NCBI RefSeq assembly: GCF_023585825.1
Contig: NZ_CP097751.1
Span: 372,001 to 436,000, forward strand
Length of the DNA stretch: 64,000 nucleotides
Origin: Candidatus Blochmanniella camponoti
GTDB lineage: Bacteria; Pseudomonadota; Gammaproteobacteria; Enterobacterales; Enterobacteriaceae
Direction: 5' to 3'
Below, piece after piece: positions 12,569 through 27,517 of the stretch. The notes beneath the pieces were generated by a model that worked only from the letters and a program-made list of their open reading frames with translations, was not told where the DNA came from and ran no database searches. How positions within the stretch are numbered: position 1 is the first letter of the stretch; each line of letters begins with the position of its first letter. A program made the position numbers and the translations under genes.

Positions 12569-14110
12569 ATGCAATTAAATTCAAATGAAATTAGTAAATT
12601 AATTAAGCGACGTATTGCTCAATTTGATATAACGTGTGAGATTCGCAATGAAGGTACTATTACTGCCGTAGGGGATGGAGTAATCCATATACATGGATTA
12701 ACTAATGTCATGCAAGGTGAAATGATTGCTTTGCCATCAGATCAGTTTGCTGTAGCATTGAATTTAGAACGTGATTCTGTCGGCGCTGTAGTTATGGGTT
12801 CATATTTAAATTTGTCTGAAGGCATGGTGGCAAAATGTACAGGAAATATATTAAGAGTTCCCGTTGGAACAGCGTTGTTGGGAAGAGTGGTAAATGCATT
12901 AGGGGTTCCTGTGGATAATAAAGGAGTCGTACAATGTTCCTGTTATTTTCCGGTAGAAGCCATTGCTCCTAGTGTAATTGATCGCAAATCGATAGATGAA
13001 CCTATTCAAACAGGGTATAAGTCTGTCGACTCTATGATACCCATTGGACGTGGTCAACGTGAATTAATTATAGGAGATCGTCAAACTGGAAAATCTGCAT
13101 TAGCAATTGACGCTATTATTAATCAACGTTATAGCGGGGTTAAATGTATTTATGTTGCTATTGGTCAGAAGGCAACAACTGTAGCTAATGTTGTAAAAAA
13201 ACTAGAAGAACATCGTGCATTGTCCAATACTATTGTGGTTATTGCATCTGCTTCTGAATCAGCTGTATTACAATATTTAGCTCCTTATTCTGGATGTGCT
13301 ATGGGAGAATATTTTAGAGATCTCGGGGAAGATGCATTAATTGTATACGATGATCTTTCTAAACAAGCTATCGCTTATCGTCAAATTTCTTTATTACTAC
13401 GACGTCCTCCTGGGCGTGAAGCATATCCAGGGGATATATTTTATTTACATTCTCGTTTGTTAGAACGAGCTTCTAGAGTTAGCTCGGACTATGTGGAGCG
13501 GTGTACTCAGGGAAAGGTGATAGGAAGAACTGGTTCATTAACTGCAATACCTATTGTTGAAACTCAAGCTGGAGATGTTTCTTCGTTTATTCCAACTAAT
13601 GTTATTTCTATTACTGACGGTCAGATTTTTTTAGAATCTCATTTATTTAATTCAGGAATTCGTCCCGCAGTAAATCCAGGTATTTCGGTATCGCGAGTTG
13701 GAGGATCTGCTCAAACTAATATCATGAAGGTATTATCTGGAGGAATTCGTACTGCTTTAGCTCAATATCGTGAATTAGCTGCTTTTTCTCAATTTGCTTC
13801 TGAACTAGATGAGGTTACTCAAAAGCAATTGCAGCATGGTCAAAAGGTAACTGAATTGTTAAAACAGAAACAATATGCACCTATGTCTGTTTCGTGCCAA
13901 TCCATCATTTTGTTTGCAGCGGTGCATGGTTATTTAGAAGATGTTGAGGTTTCGAAAATAAGTGATTTTGAGTCTGCATTAATATTGTATATGACTTATA
14001 CGGAAAAGGAGCTGATTAAAATAATTGATTACGATGGTGTATATAATATTAATATTGAAAATAAATTTAAAAGTATTCTTGAGACGTTTAAATCAAATCA
14101 ATCTTGGTAA
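12569..14110 (+). CDS. atpA: ATP synthase F1 subunit alpha
   Basis: Non-catalytic nucleotide-binding subunit of the F1 hexamer. The 513 residues equal the E. coli length. Visible features are the N-terminal beta barrel, the P-loop GDRQTGKSA near residue 170, the [12 protein letters not shown]alker B region and the ATP synthase signature [23 protein letters not shown] lies upstream of the ATG. It is the fifth gene of the operon. Confidence 0.98.
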   Translation: MQLNSNEISKLIKRRIAQFDITCEIRNEGTITAVGDGVIHIHGLTNVMQGEMIALPSDQFAVALNLERDSVGAVVMGSYLNLSEGMVAKCTGNILRVPVGTALLGRVVNALGVPVDNKGVVQCSCYFPVEAIAPSVIDRKSIDEPIQTGYKSVDSMIPIGRGQRELIIGDRQTGKSALAIDAIINQRYSGVKCIYVAIGQKATTVANVVKKLEEHRALSNTIVVIASASESAVLQYLAPYSGCAMGEYFRDLGEDALIVYDDLSKQAIAYRQISLLLRRPPGREAYPGDIFYLHSRLLERASRVSSDYVERCTQGKVIGRTGSLTAIPIVETQAGDVSSFIPTNVISITDGQIFLESHLFNSGIRPAVNPGISVSRVGGSAQTNIMKVLSGGIRTALAQYRELAAFSQFASELDEVTQKQLQHGQKVTELLKQKQYAPMSVSCQSIILFAAVHGYLEDVEVSKISDFESALILYMTYTEKELIKIIDYDGVYNINIENKFKSILETFKSNQSW

Positions 14111-14142
14111 ACTCAAGTGCGTGATCTTTGTGGAATAGCAAT

Positions 14143-16433
<2,291 letters not shown>

Positions 16434-16471
16434 ATTTTTTTATTTTATTGATACAAGGTTTAGATATCAGA

Positions 16472-16906
16472 ATGTCTGAATGTACTTATTACTTAACTGT
16501 TGTTTCTGTTGAAAGAGAAATATTCTCTGGCGTAGTTCGTAAAATTCAAGTAACAGGTATTGAAGGTGAAATGGGTATTTTTCCAGGTCATACTCCGTTA
16601 CTTACGTCTATTAAGCCAGGAGTATTGCGCATAGTCAAATCATATGATAATGAGGAATATGTATATATATCTGGAGGTATACTTGAGGTTCAGAGAACTA
16701 TAGTGACGATATTGGCGGATACAGCCATCCGAGCGGAAGAATTAGATGAAAAAAAAGCCAGAGAAGCTAAATATGAAGCTGAAAAACATATTAAAAATTA
16801 TCGCCATAGTTCTGATATAGATTATATTAAAATAACTTCAGATATATCTAAAGCTATTGCAAAACTTAGATTAATGGAATTAACTAAAAAAAATAAGCAT
16901 ATGTAA
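16472..16906 (+). CDS. atpC: ATP synthase F1 subunit epsilon
   Basis: Bottom subunit of the rotor that inhibits ATP hydrolysis. The 144 residues have the beta-sandwich ([51 protein letters not shown]) and the C-terminal helical pair. The start is uncertain: I prefer the ATG at 16472 ([12 protein letters not shown]) by alignment with E. coli. An in-frame TTG at 16448 is possible, and neither has a strong ribosome binding site. It is the last gene of the operon; glmU follows after about 125 bases, as in E. coli. Confidence 0.94.
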   Translation: MSECTYYLTVVSVEREIFSGVVRKIQVTGIEGEMGIFPGHTPLLTSIKPGVLRIVKSYDNEEYVYISGGILEVQRTIVTILADTAIRAEELDEKKAREAKYEAEKHIKNYRHSSDIDYIKITSDISKAIAKLRLMELTKKNKHM

Positions 16907-17031
16907 CTAGTAATAATATCTCCATTTATTGTATAAATAATTTTTCTGTTTATGTGTATGTAGTTATATATTTAATGTAATAAGAATAGTTTATAACCAA
17001 AAATAAGAATCACAAAAAATATATAAAGATT

Positions 17032-18420
17032 ATGTCGTATATTAATTTCAGCGCGATTATCCTTGCTGCTGGTAGAGGTAATAGAATGTTGTCTGATACA
17101 CCAAAGGTATTGCACCAAATTGGTGGTAAGTTTATGTTACAACATTTGATTGATTCTGTAATACAGGTAGGTGTTAGCTCCATATATGTAGTATATGGAT
17201 ACAAAGGAGAAATGATAATAAAAAAAATTAATACGGATCAATATAAAATTCCTGTACATTGGATATTGCAACATGATCTTATTGGGACTGGAGATGCTGT
17301 TCGGAGAGTGTTACCTGTCATCAGTGATGACGAAGAGGTTCTTGTTTTATATGGCGATGTTCCTTTTGTTTCTTATCAAACATTGCAACAATTGCATGCC
17401 ATTAAATCCCAATGTGATATAAGTATGTTAACTGCTACACTATCTAATCCACAAGGATATGGGCGTATTGTTCGGAACCAGGAAGGAAATGTTGTTAGTA
17501 TCATAGAACATGATGATATAATCAATGATGATCAAAAAAACATTAAAGAAGTCAGTACTGGTATTTTTATTGCTGTTGCTGATCATTTAAAAAGTTGGTT
17601 AAGTACATTAACAACTCATAAGTCAAAAAATGAATTTTATTTAACAGATATAATTCAGATAGCTCATCAATCAGGTTACATTATACATACCATGTGTCCT
17701 GATGATACATTTGAAATCATGGGAGTAAATAGTAAATCAGATTTCGTTTATTTAGACAAACAATATCAACAAAGAAAAGTACGATGTTTGTTATCATCAG
17801 GGTTGATGATTATTGATCCAAATAGGTTTGATTTAAGAGGAACATTAGTACATGGGAAGGATGTGTACATTGATATAAATGTGATCATTGAGGGGCATGT
17901 TTCTTTGGGGAATAGAGTTAAAATAGGAGCAAGTTGTATATTGAAGGATACGATAGTTGCAGATGATGTAGAGATATACCCATTTTCAATAATTGAAAAT
18001 ACAACAATAAGTTTCCAAAGCAAAGTTGGGCCATTTGTTCGGTTGAGACCAGGAACTGAATTAAAAGAGAAAAGTCATGTGGGAAATTTTGTAGAAATAA
18101 AAAATACTCGATTGGGCGAGAAATCCAAGGTTAAACACCTTAGCTACTTAGGTGATGCAGAAATTGGTAATCAAGTAAATATCGGAGCTGGCACTATTAT
18201 TTGCAATTATGATGGCATCAATAAACATCAAACTATTATTGGTGATGATGTTTTTATTGGAGCCGATAGTCAGTTGGTAGCTCCAATTACTATTGGAAAA
18301 AATGCAACTATTGGAGCTGGAACCACAGTAACTCGAGATGTGCCGGATAATGAAACTATTATTAGTAGAATACGACAATTTTCTATTTTAAATTGGAAGC
18401 GATTAAAAAATAAAAAATAA
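17032..18420 (+). CDS. glmU: bifunctional UDP-N-acetylglucosamine pyrophosphorylase / glucosamine-1-phosphate N-acetyltransferase
   Basis: Makes UDP-GlcNAc, precursor of peptidoglycan and lipopolysaccharide. The 462 residues compare with 456 in E. coli. The N-terminal nucleotidyltransferase has LAAGRGNRM at 11-19 and LYGDVPFVS. The C-terminal half shows left-handed beta-helix hexapeptide repeats (IGNQVNIGAGTIICNYDG, GADSQLVAPITIGKNATIGAG) with acetyltransferase residues. It follows the atp operon as in E. coli; glmS, its usual partner, is not here and mnmE converges instead. Confidence 0.97.
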   Translation: MSYINFSAIILAAGRGNRMLSDTPKVLHQIGGKFMLQHLIDSVIQVGVSSIYVVYGYKGEMIIKKINTDQYKIPVHWILQHDLIGTGDAVRRVLPVISDDEEVLVLYGDVPFVSYQTLQQLHAIKSQCDISMLTATLSNPQGYGRIVRNQEGNVVSIIEHDDIINDDQKNIKEVSTGIFIAVADHLKSWLSTLTTHKSKNEFYLTDIIQIAHQSGYIIHTMCPDDTFEIMGVNSKSDFVYLDKQYQQRKVRCLLSSGLMIIDPNRFDLRGTLVHGKDVYIDINVIIEGHVSLGNRVKIGASCILKDTIVADDVEIYPFSIIENTTISFQSKVGPFVRLRPGTELKEKSHVGNFVEIKNTRLGEKSKVKHLSYLGDAEIGNQVNIGAGTIICNYDGINKHQTIIGDDVFIGADSQLVAPITIGKNATIGAGTTVTRDVPDNETIISRIRQFSILNWKRLKNKK

Positions 18421-18512
18421 TTTTATTTTTTATTTAAGAATTATTCGCCAATCAAACGTTATATGAACACAGTTCATTAAGAAAGTATTTATATATCATT
18501 GTCAAAGTGTAT

Positions 18513-18541
18513 AGGTTGGTTATGTCACGCATAACCAACCT
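18513..18541. terminator. bidirectional hairpin between glmU and mnmE
   Basis: Arms 18513-18524 and 18530-18541 (aggttggttatg and its complement) form a perfect 12-bp stem with a 5-base loop in the 240-base gap between convergent glmU and mnmE. The T-run after it is weak on both sides, so the terminator role is inferred from position and stem strength. Confidence 0.6.
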
Positions 18542-18662
18542 CCTAGTGTTTGTTTATTAACACATAACCTATATATATATGCAATCATAGCAAAAAACGA
18601 TTTCATTTTCGAAATTTATATTTATAAAATATTATGAAAATTACTTGTGAGTTTATAAGTCA

Positions 18663-20075
18663 TCATTTTCCAATACAAAATGTAGAGAATATTCTTGTTA
18701 ATAAATCATCAGGAGTAAATTTGCCAAAAATTTTGCTTAATTCCTTATGTGCTAATCCAAGATCTTCAGCAAAAAGTTCATTGATCGACATAGCAGATAA
18801 TAATTGTGTTTGAGCAGATAAAAGGTATTTAGAGGATTTTTCAAGTGCATCTAAGTGACGTCTACGTGCAATGAAATTTCCTTGATTTTCAGCAAGATTG
18901 TAAGAGCAATCTTTCTGTATTTGAAATTTGATATTATTACTTAAATATTCTTTTAATAAGTCTGTTCCATCATACAATAAAGCTGATAACGTGATAATTG
19001 TATAATTATTTATTATACTGATTCCGATTTGATTTTTGGTTAAATCAGATTTATTATGTATAATTGTGATAGGGGTTTTTTTATTTTTACAAAACAGCAC
19101 TTTTTCTACGTGTTCTAATGTGATGTCATATTCCTGATCTGTTTCGTCGTTAGGATCAATTACCCATAATATATGATCTGCGTTATTTAATTCTTCCCAT
19201 GTACGTTTCATCCCAATTTGTTCTATTTCATTATCGCTTTTTTTTTGTAGCCCAGCAGTATCAGTGATATGGAATGCTATTCCATTTAATTGGATATATT
19301 CATGCAATGTATCTCGGGTGGTTCCAGATATCGTACTTATAATTGCTCTATCAATGCCAACTAATGCATTAAATAAACTAGATTTTCCAGCATTTGGTTT
19401 TCCGGCAATTACTATTTTTATCCCTTCACGGAGTAAAACGCCGTGATAGGTTGATTTATACATGTTTTGTACATCGTTTATAATGTTCCTCAATTTTTTT
19501 TTTATATCTTCATACGGTATGATACTAATTTCGTCTTCTGAAAAGTCAATAGATGATTCTGCGTACATGCGTAGGTTAGCGAGTTGTTCTGATATTATAT
19601 GTATTTTACGAGAGAAAATTCCTTGTAAAGAATTTGATGCTGATTTCGCAGCCTGATATGAAGTAGCATCGATAATATCAGCTATTGCTTCTGCTTGGAT
19701 AAGATCTATTTTGTTATTTAAGAATGCTCGTTTGGTAAATTCTCCTGGGTGTGCTATTCGAATATCAGAGGATGTTTTTAAAATACGTTCTAATAATATA
19801 TCTAGGATTATTTGCCCCCCATGTCCATGGATTTCTAGTATATTTTCTCCGGTAAAAGAATTTGGTTCAGGAAAAAACAAGGCTATTACTTGTTCTAATA
19901 TGGATCCATCCGTGTCTAAAAAAGGCAAATATTCTGCCTTTCTGGGATTTGGCATCTTTCCTAACAATTTAGGAGCAATTGCAGGAACTGATTTTCCAGA
20001 TATTCGTATAACTCCAATACCTCCACGGCCTGGAGGTGTGGAAATAGCAACCACTGTATCTATTGTATAGCTCAT
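18663..20075 (-). CDS. mnmE: tRNA modification GTPase MnmE (TrmE)
   Basis: GTPase partner of MnmG in U34 modification of tRNAs; both partners are in this window. The 470 residues compare with 454 in E. coli. An N-terminal folate-binding domain starts DTVVAISTPPGRGGIGVIRISG. The inserted G domain has GKPNAGKSSLFNAL, the G2 segment TISGTTRDT, DTAGL and NKSD. The C-terminus ends in the catalytic CIGK. E. coli has the same neighbours yidC-mnmE. Downstream it meets glmU across a hairpin. Confidence 0.97.
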   Translation of the reverse strand: MSYTIDTVVAISTPPGRGGIGVIRISGKSVPAIAPKLLGKMPNPRKAEYLPFLDTDGSILEQVIALFFPEPNSFTGENILEIHGHGGQIILDILLERILKTSSDIRIAHPGEFTKRAFLNNKIDLIQAEAIADIIDATSYQAAKSASNSLQGIFSRKIHIISEQLANLRMYAESSIDFSEDEISIIPYEDIKKKLRNIINDVQNMYKSTYHGVLLREGIKIVIAGKPNAGKSSLFNALVGIDRAIISTISGTTRDTLHEYIQLNGIAFHITDTAGLQKKSDNEIEQIGMKRTWEELNNADHILWVIDPNDETDQEYDITLEHVEKVLFCKNKKTPITIIHNKSDLTKNQIGISIINNYTIITLSALLYDGTDLLKEYLSNNIKFQIQKDCSYNLAENQGNFIARRRHLDALEKSSKYLLSAQTQLLSAMSINELFAEDLGLAHKELSKIFGKFTPDDLLTRIFSTFCIGK

Positions 20076-20148
20076 AATTTTTATTATACTTTAAAATAAA
20101 TTACAATATGAAGACATACTTGAGTTATAAATTTTTTGAATGTTTTTA

Positions 20149-22077
20149 TTAGTTATTTTTATTGTATAATCCTCGTTTTTCTAGTTCTCGATAAATCATG
20201 TATTGTTGAATAATGGTGATTATATTGCTTGCTATATAGTATAATACTAAACCAGCTGGGAACCATAAAAAAAATATAGTAAAAATGATTAACATAATAG
20301 TCATCATTTTTTTCTGTATCGCATCAGTAATTGTAGTAGGCGACATTTTTTGTATAAAAAACATAGTAATTCCCATTAATATCGGTAATATGTAATAAGG
20401 ATCCTGAGCAGATAAATCATGAATCCATAAAGCAAATTCAGCGTGCCTTAATTCTACAGAACCTGATAACATATAATATAAAGCTAAGAATATTGGCATT
20501 TGGATTAATAAAGGTAAGCATCCCCCCAATGGATTCACTTTTTCTAACTTATATAATTCTATAGTTTTTTGATGGTATTGATATTTATCGTTTTTATATT
20601 CTTCTTGTATTATAGATAATTTAGGTTGTAGCATACGTATTTTTGCCATAGAAGTATATTGTGCTTTAGTTAAAGGATACATAGTTAGACGTATAATTAA
20701 TGTTATAATAATAATAGATATGCCCCAATTTTCTATGTAACTATAAATAAAGTTCAATAATTTAAACAATGGTTGAGAAATAAACCACAACCATCCGTAG
20801 TCAACTAATAGGTCTAAATTGGGAGCTATTTCTTTCATTTTTTCTTGAATTTTTGGGCCTATCCATAATATAGATTGGAATTTACCTGTTTCTCCTATCG
20901 GGAGATATATTGAATCAGATTGAAAACCTATAGAAGCACTGTTATTATCATGGTAGGTAGTATAAAATGTATTATTTCCTTGAGTAAGGGGTATCCAAGC
21001 TGTCGCAAAATATTTTTGTGACATTGCTATCCAACCTTTAGAGGTATTAATGTGTAAATTCATATTTTTTATATCTTTAAAGCTGTATTTTTGATATTTT
21101 TTTTTATCAGCAGAGTATGCTGGTCCTCGATAAGAGTATAAAGGAAAATGATCTCCGTTATCGCTGTTATTATGTGATTTGGGATAATGTTCGGATTGTA
21201 CTATATTACCAAACAACTTAATTTTTAATGGATAAGTGCTCATATTATTTACGGTATAGAATACATATATGGAGTAGTCATTTCTGTTAAAAATATAATT
21301 CTTAGTATATGTAATCCCATCAGAAGCGTAATGTGTTAAAGTTAATTGTAATTTATTTTCATTTTTTGGTATGATGTATACACTTTTATCAGTTGCGGTA
21401 GTGTATAAAAATTTTTTATTATTATTATTATTATATGATTTACCTAGTATGTTTTCGTGTATTAGTCCACTGTTTGTTTGATATATAAATGCTTGTGACG
21501 TACTTAACAGATGAAAAGGTTCTTTAGAATGTAAATTCTTTAAATAATTCACGAGATATGCTTCTTCAATATCTCCTCCATAAGTATTTATTTTGAGTAA
21601 CAACACATCTGTTTTTACAGTAATCACATGACTTGCATGATGTACATATTTTGTTTCATCATTATTTTCAGAACGAATTAATGGATATGTATTTTCATGT
21701 ATATTTATTTTTTGAATATTAGTGCTTTGATGATATTCTGTTTGCCATATTTGCCATAGTATAAACGACATAATTAAAAAAGCTATCACAAAGAAATTAC
21801 GTTGCGAATCCATGTTGATTATGTCCTGAATATGTGAATGTGAATAATATTTAAAATCTTTATTGTTATTTAAAGTTAAAGGATGGCATTGCAATATACG
21901 AATACATGTCATCCAGATACCTCGTAATACTCCGAATTTACGTATTGATTCCACCCCATATTGAGAACATGTTTTTTGAAAACGACAATGATGACCCAAT
22001 ATAGGGCTAACACTGATTTGGTATCCATATATCAGCCATATTATGCTTTTTTCTATTAACACAAATGGTGATACCAT
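20149..22077 (-). CDS. yidC: YidD-YidC in one reading frame (membrane insertion factor plus membrane insertase)
   Basis: One 642-codon frame covers two normally separate genes. Residues 1-88 are YidD, a small factor linked to membrane insertion, with its signature HHCRFQKTCSQYGVESIRKF and QCHPL. From residue 89 (MDSQRNFFVIAFLIMSFILWQ, ATG at 21811-21813) the sequence is YidC, the inner-membrane insertase: an N-terminal anchor, the large periplasmic domain, and five C-terminal membrane segments (VNPLGGCLPLLIQMPIFLALYYML; FPAGLVLYYIASN). The YidC part is 554 residues against 548 in E. coli. No stop separates them, but an AGGA at 21824-21827 could still start YidC alone. The frame overlaps rnpA by 22 bases, as yidD does in E. 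coli. Codons near 21418-21434 are a TTA microsatellite that gives an asparagine run. Confidence 0.93.
   Translation of the reverse strand: MVSPFVLIEKSIIWLIYGYQISVSPILGHHCRFQKTCSQYGVESIRKFGVLRGIWMTCIRILQCHPLTLNNNKDFKYYSHSHIQDIINMDSQRNFFVIAFLIMSFILWQIWQTEYHQSTNIQKINIHENTYPLIRSENNDETKYVHHASHVITVKTDVLLLKINTYGGDIEEAYLVNYLKNLHSKEPFHLLSTSQAFIYQTNSGLIHENILGKSYNNNNNKKFLYTTATDKSVYIIPKNENKLQLTLTHYASDGITYTKNYIFNRNDYSIYVFYTVNNMSTYPLKIKLFGNIVQSEHYPKSHNNSDNGDHFPLYSYRGPAYSADKKKYQKYSFKDIKNMNLHINTSKGWIAMSQKYFATAWIPLTQGNNTFYTTYHDNNSASIGFQSDSIYLPIGETGKFQSILWIGPKIQEKMKEIAPNLDLLVDYGWLWFISQPLFKLLNFIYSYIENWGISIIIITLIIRLTMYPLTKAQYTSMAKIRMLQPKLSIIQEEYKNDKYQYHQKTIELYKLEKVNPLGGCLPLLIQMPIFLALYYMLSGSVELRHAEFALWIHDLSAQDPYYILPILMGITMFFIQKMSPTTITDAIQKKMMTIMLIIFTIFFLWFPAGLVLYYIASNIITIIQQYMIYRELEKRGLYNKNN
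21824..21827 (-). promoter_or_regulatory. possible internal ribosome binding site for YidC
   Basis: On the minus strand AGGA lies ten bases before the ATG at 21811-21813 that aligns with the start of E. coli YidC. It could let ribosomes start YidC separately even though the upstream YidD frame runs in without a stop. Confidence 0.4.
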
Positions 22078-22403
22078 AATTTTTCGAGCTCTTGTATCAA
22101 TGTTTTATTTTTGCAATGAATGATCTCTTTTGAGCGAATAGTTAGAACAAAGTCTTTAGCTAATAAGTTATGTTGATATGTACGAAAAGTTTCACGAATA
22201 TGTCTCTTTATTCTATTGCGTTCATGAGCGTACTTAACGTATTTTTTTGAGATAGCTAGCCCAATACGAGGATATCCTAATCGATTGGATCGACTGAATA
22301 AAGTGATTCCAGTTGTTTTAACGCGTTCTGGTTTTTGAAATACAAAAATAAACTCATTTAAATTTAACAAGCGTGCCCGTTTAGGTAAAAATTTTCTATT
22401 CAT
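22056..22403 (-). CDS. rnpA: ribonuclease P protein component
   Basis: Protein cofactor of RNase P, which trims tRNA 5' leaders. The 115 residues compare with 119 in E. coli. The basic RNR motif is clear in KKYVKYAHERNRIKRHIRETFR, after the substrate-binding FVFQKPERVKTTGITLFSR. It follows rpmH by about 20 bases and overlaps the yidD part of the next frame by 22 bases, the classical rpmH-rnpA-yidD-yidC order. The RNA subunit gene is not in this window. Confidence 0.97.
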   Translation of the reverse strand: MNRKFLPKRARLLNLNEFIFVFQKPERVKTTGITLFSRSNRLGYPRIGLAISKKYVKYAHERNRIKRHIRETFRTYQHNLLAKDFVLTIRSKEIIHCKNKTLIQELEKLWYHHLC

Positions 22404-22423
22404 TTGGTTGCACTAATAAAATT

Positions 22424-22576
22424 TTAGTGAATATTTAAAACAGATACAACCAATCGAACGCGCCCTTTAGATCTACGCCTTGATAATATTTTACGGCCTT
22501 GTCTTTTTGACATCCTTACTCTAAACCCGTGCGTTCTATTGCGTTTTAATATGGAAGGCTGAAAGGTGCGTTTCAT
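22424..22576 (-). CDS. rpmH: 50S ribosomal protein L34
   Basis: Small, highly basic large-subunit protein. The 50-residue product starts [20 protein letters not shown] and continues with [19 protein letters not shown], matching E. coli L34 (46 aa) almost position by position. It ends with VVSVLNIH, about four residues longer than E. coli. dnaA, which lies divergently upstream in E. coli, is absent. Confidence 0.97.
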   Translation of the reverse strand: MKRTFQPSILKRNRTHGFRVRMSKRQGRKILSRRRSKGRVRLVVSVLNIH

Positions 22577-22916
22577 ATTTACATTCTTGTGTATTTATTT
22601 GATAATAAGAATAAAATTTTCTAATTGTTATTGTCTAATTATTATACGCTAACAATCAATATTCATACTATAGGATATAGTATATAAAGTCAAAATATTT
22701 AAAGTTTGTTTTATCATGTTTTATAATAATTATTTTTAAGAGTAGTACTAATGGAGGTAATTACTTGCATGAATGTGTTATTCAGTTTTTAATGCGTCAA
22801 TGTATTTATGTTTCGATTTTACATATTATACTGTTGCGATATGTGTTTGAGATTTTTAAAGTGATATCACATCGTCATGTGATTATTTGAAATGTTGTGT
22901 TTTAATAAGTTGAGTT
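22577..22916. other. divergent region rpmH/dnaN lacking dnaA
   Basis: A 340-base spacer where E. coli and most bacteria carry dnaA. No remnant frame is seen. A minus-strand TATAAT at 22641-22646 could be the -10 of the rpmH operon promoter; the -35 is poor. A short inverted pattern, gtgatatcac followed by atcgtcatgtgat, lies near 22861-22881 upstream of dnaN. Confidence 0.55.
22641..22646 (-). promoter_or_regulatory. candidate -10 box for rpmH-rnpA-yidDC
   Basis: Exact TATAAT read on the minus strand, about 65 bases upstream of the rpmH start and preceded by GCG. The -35 hexamer at normal spacing (AGTATG) is weak. In such AT-rich DNA an isolated TATAAT carries limited weight. Confidence 0.3.
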
Positions 22917-24020
22917 ATGAATTTTGTAATAGATAGAAAATTATTATATCAACCTTTGCAAAAAGTCGTGGGCATTCTGAGCGGACGCCCAAGAATGCCC
23001 ATATTAACTCATTTGTTATTAGAAGTGAATGATAATTGCTTATGTATTACTGCTACAGACTTAGAAATAGAGATAACAGTTCGCGTTATATTACAAGATA
23101 AATATCCCATTGGATCTGTGACAGTACCAGGGCGTAAATTTTTTGAAATTTGTCGTAGTTTATCTGAATCATCAAAAATTTCTATAGTATCAAAAGACAA
23201 AAAAATGATTATTTGTTCTGGATATAGTAAATTTTATTTATCTACGTTTTCTTCGTTAGATTTTCCTAAATTAGAAAAATGGGATAATAATCTAAAATTA
23301 GTTGTATCACAGGCTACTTTTAAAAAAATGATTGAATTAACTCAATTTTCTATGGGCCATCAAGATGTACGTTATTGCCTAAATGGTATTTTTCTTGAAA
23401 CTAAAGAACATGTTCTGCGTATTGTTGCGACAGATGGGCATCGGTTAGCAAGTTGTGAAATAACTATGGATTTATTGTTACCCAATCAATCATTGATTAT
23501 ACCTCGTAAAGGAGTTATCGAAATCTTACGTTTGTTAAATGTTAAAGAAAAATTAGTTAATATTCAAACAAATAATAATAATCTCCGTATGGAGACAGAG
23601 AGTTATACTTTTACTTCTAAATTGATTGATGCTGTGTTTCCAAATTGTCATAATGTTTTCGTAAAGCGTTCAAAAAACGTTTTGGAAGTAGAATGCGATA
23701 TTCTGAAGCAGGCTTTAAAACGTGCAGCTATTCTTGCAAATGAAAAACTTCGTATCGTTCGATTTACATTAATTACTAATCAATTAAAAATAACCGCGCA
23801 TAATTTTGAATATGAAGCATCGGAAGAAATTTTAGACGTTTTATATTCAGGACAGAGTATGAAAATATCTTTTAATGTAGACTATTTGATCGATGTTCTT
23901 CAGGTAATGCATACTCAGTTTTTACGATTTTATTTGACAAATGAAATATCCAGCGTGCAAATTGAGGGCACCGAGAAATGTTATGGAGCAACATATATCG
24001 TCATGCCAATTCGGATATAA
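22917..24020 (+). CDS. dnaN: DNA polymerase III beta subunit (sliding clamp)
   Basis: Ring-shaped clamp that holds DNA polymerase III on DNA. The 367 residues compare with 366 in E. coli. Three clamp domains are visible from MNFVIDRKLLYQPLQKV, through QFSMGHQDVRYCLNGIFLET, VATDGHRLASC and IIPRKGVIEILRLL, to the C-terminal YVIMPIRI-type tail (here TYIVMPIRI). It is followed by gyrB without recF between. Confidence 0.97.
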   Translation: MNFVIDRKLLYQPLQKVVGILSGRPRMPILTHLLLEVNDNCLCITATDLEIEITVRVILQDKYPIGSVTVPGRKFFEICRSLSESSKISIVSKDKKMIICSGYSKFYLSTFSSLDFPKLEKWDNNLKLVVSQATFKKMIELTQFSMGHQDVRYCLNGIFLETKEHVLRIVATDGHRLASCEITMDLLLPNQSLIIPRKGVIEILRLLNVKEKLVNIQTNNNNLRMETESYTFTSKLIDAVFPNCHNVFVKRSKNVLEVECDILKQALKRAAILANEKLRIVRFTLITNQLKITAHNFEYEASEEILDVLYSGQSMKISFNVDYLIDVLQVMHTQFLRFYLTNEISSVQIEGTEKCYGATYIVMPIRI

Positions 24021-26744
<2,724 letters not shown>

Positions 26745-26955
26745 ATTATAAAGATAATTTTTTATATGAATTTTATGTAGCAAAATGGTTCTGTGAGTCA
26801 ATAGATTGTTATTATGCAATTATGTATTGATATTATAGGCACAAATAGTACTATAATACAGGTGAGTGATATTAGAGTAAAAGATACAGTAATTAAACCT
26901 TATTTACTTTTGTATTCATAAAAATTAGCAAACACTTGATTTAGGAGTATTATGT

Positions 26956-27366
26956 ATGCACAATTTCGATTTTTCCCCGTTGTATGGCTCTGTCATTGGA
27001 TTTGATAGATTAGTGAATTTTTTGGAGATTGGACAAAATAATGGAAATTATCCGCCTTATAATGTTGAGTTAGTTAGCGAACACAAATATTGTATTTCTA
27101 TTGTAGTAGCCGGTTTTACAAATAGTGAGCTGGATATTACAATGCATGATAATATGTTAGTAGTAAAAGGAATACATATTGATTCTCATCAAAATTCTAA
27201 AAATTATTTGTATCAAGGTATTACTGAGCATAATTTTGAAAGAAAATTTCAACTATCCGAACATATTCAAATAACAGGTGCAAATTTGGAATATGGAATT
27301 CTTTATATACATTTAGAAAGAATTTTGCCAGATACATTAAAACCAAGGCGTATAGAAATTAAATAG
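26956..27366 (+). CDS. ibpA: small heat-shock protein IbpA
   Basis: Binds unfolding proteins and keeps them refoldable for the DnaK and ClpB systems. The 136 residues match E. coli IbpA (137 aa): [19 protein letters not shown], then the alpha-crystallin domain with [20 protein letters not shown] and [34 protein letters not shown] lies eight bases before the ATG. The paralogue ibpB, adjacent in E. coli, is missing. A hairpin terminator follows. By family it should be an RpoH target, but no sigma-32 promoter is obvious. Confidence 0.96.
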   Translation: MHNFDFSPLYGSVIGFDRLVNFLEIGQNNGNYPPYNVELVSEHKYCISIVVAGFTNSELDITMHDNMLVVKGIHIDSHQNSKNYLYQGITEHNFERKFQLSEHIQITGANLEYGILYIHLERILPDTLKPRRIEIK

Positions 27367-27410
27367 GATGAATTTGTTGTTATATTTATTTGTTAATGTG
27401 TGTGATTGTC

Positions 27411-27456
27411 AAGCCGGGCTTTATTAATTATATATACGAAGCTCGGTTTGTTTTTG
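27411..27456 (+). terminator. rho-independent terminator after ibpA
   Basis: Arms 27411-27421 (aagccgggctt) and 27439-27449 (aagctcggttt) pair over 11 positions with two G-U wobbles, followed by a T-rich tract to 27455. It lies 45 bases after the ibpA stop in plus orientation, and it also faces the convergent gene at 27518. Confidence 0.7.
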
Positions 27457-27517
27457 TAGTTTTTCGATGTTTAATTAGGCATTAGTTATTTATGTGTATA
27501 AGTTTTATACCAAAATA

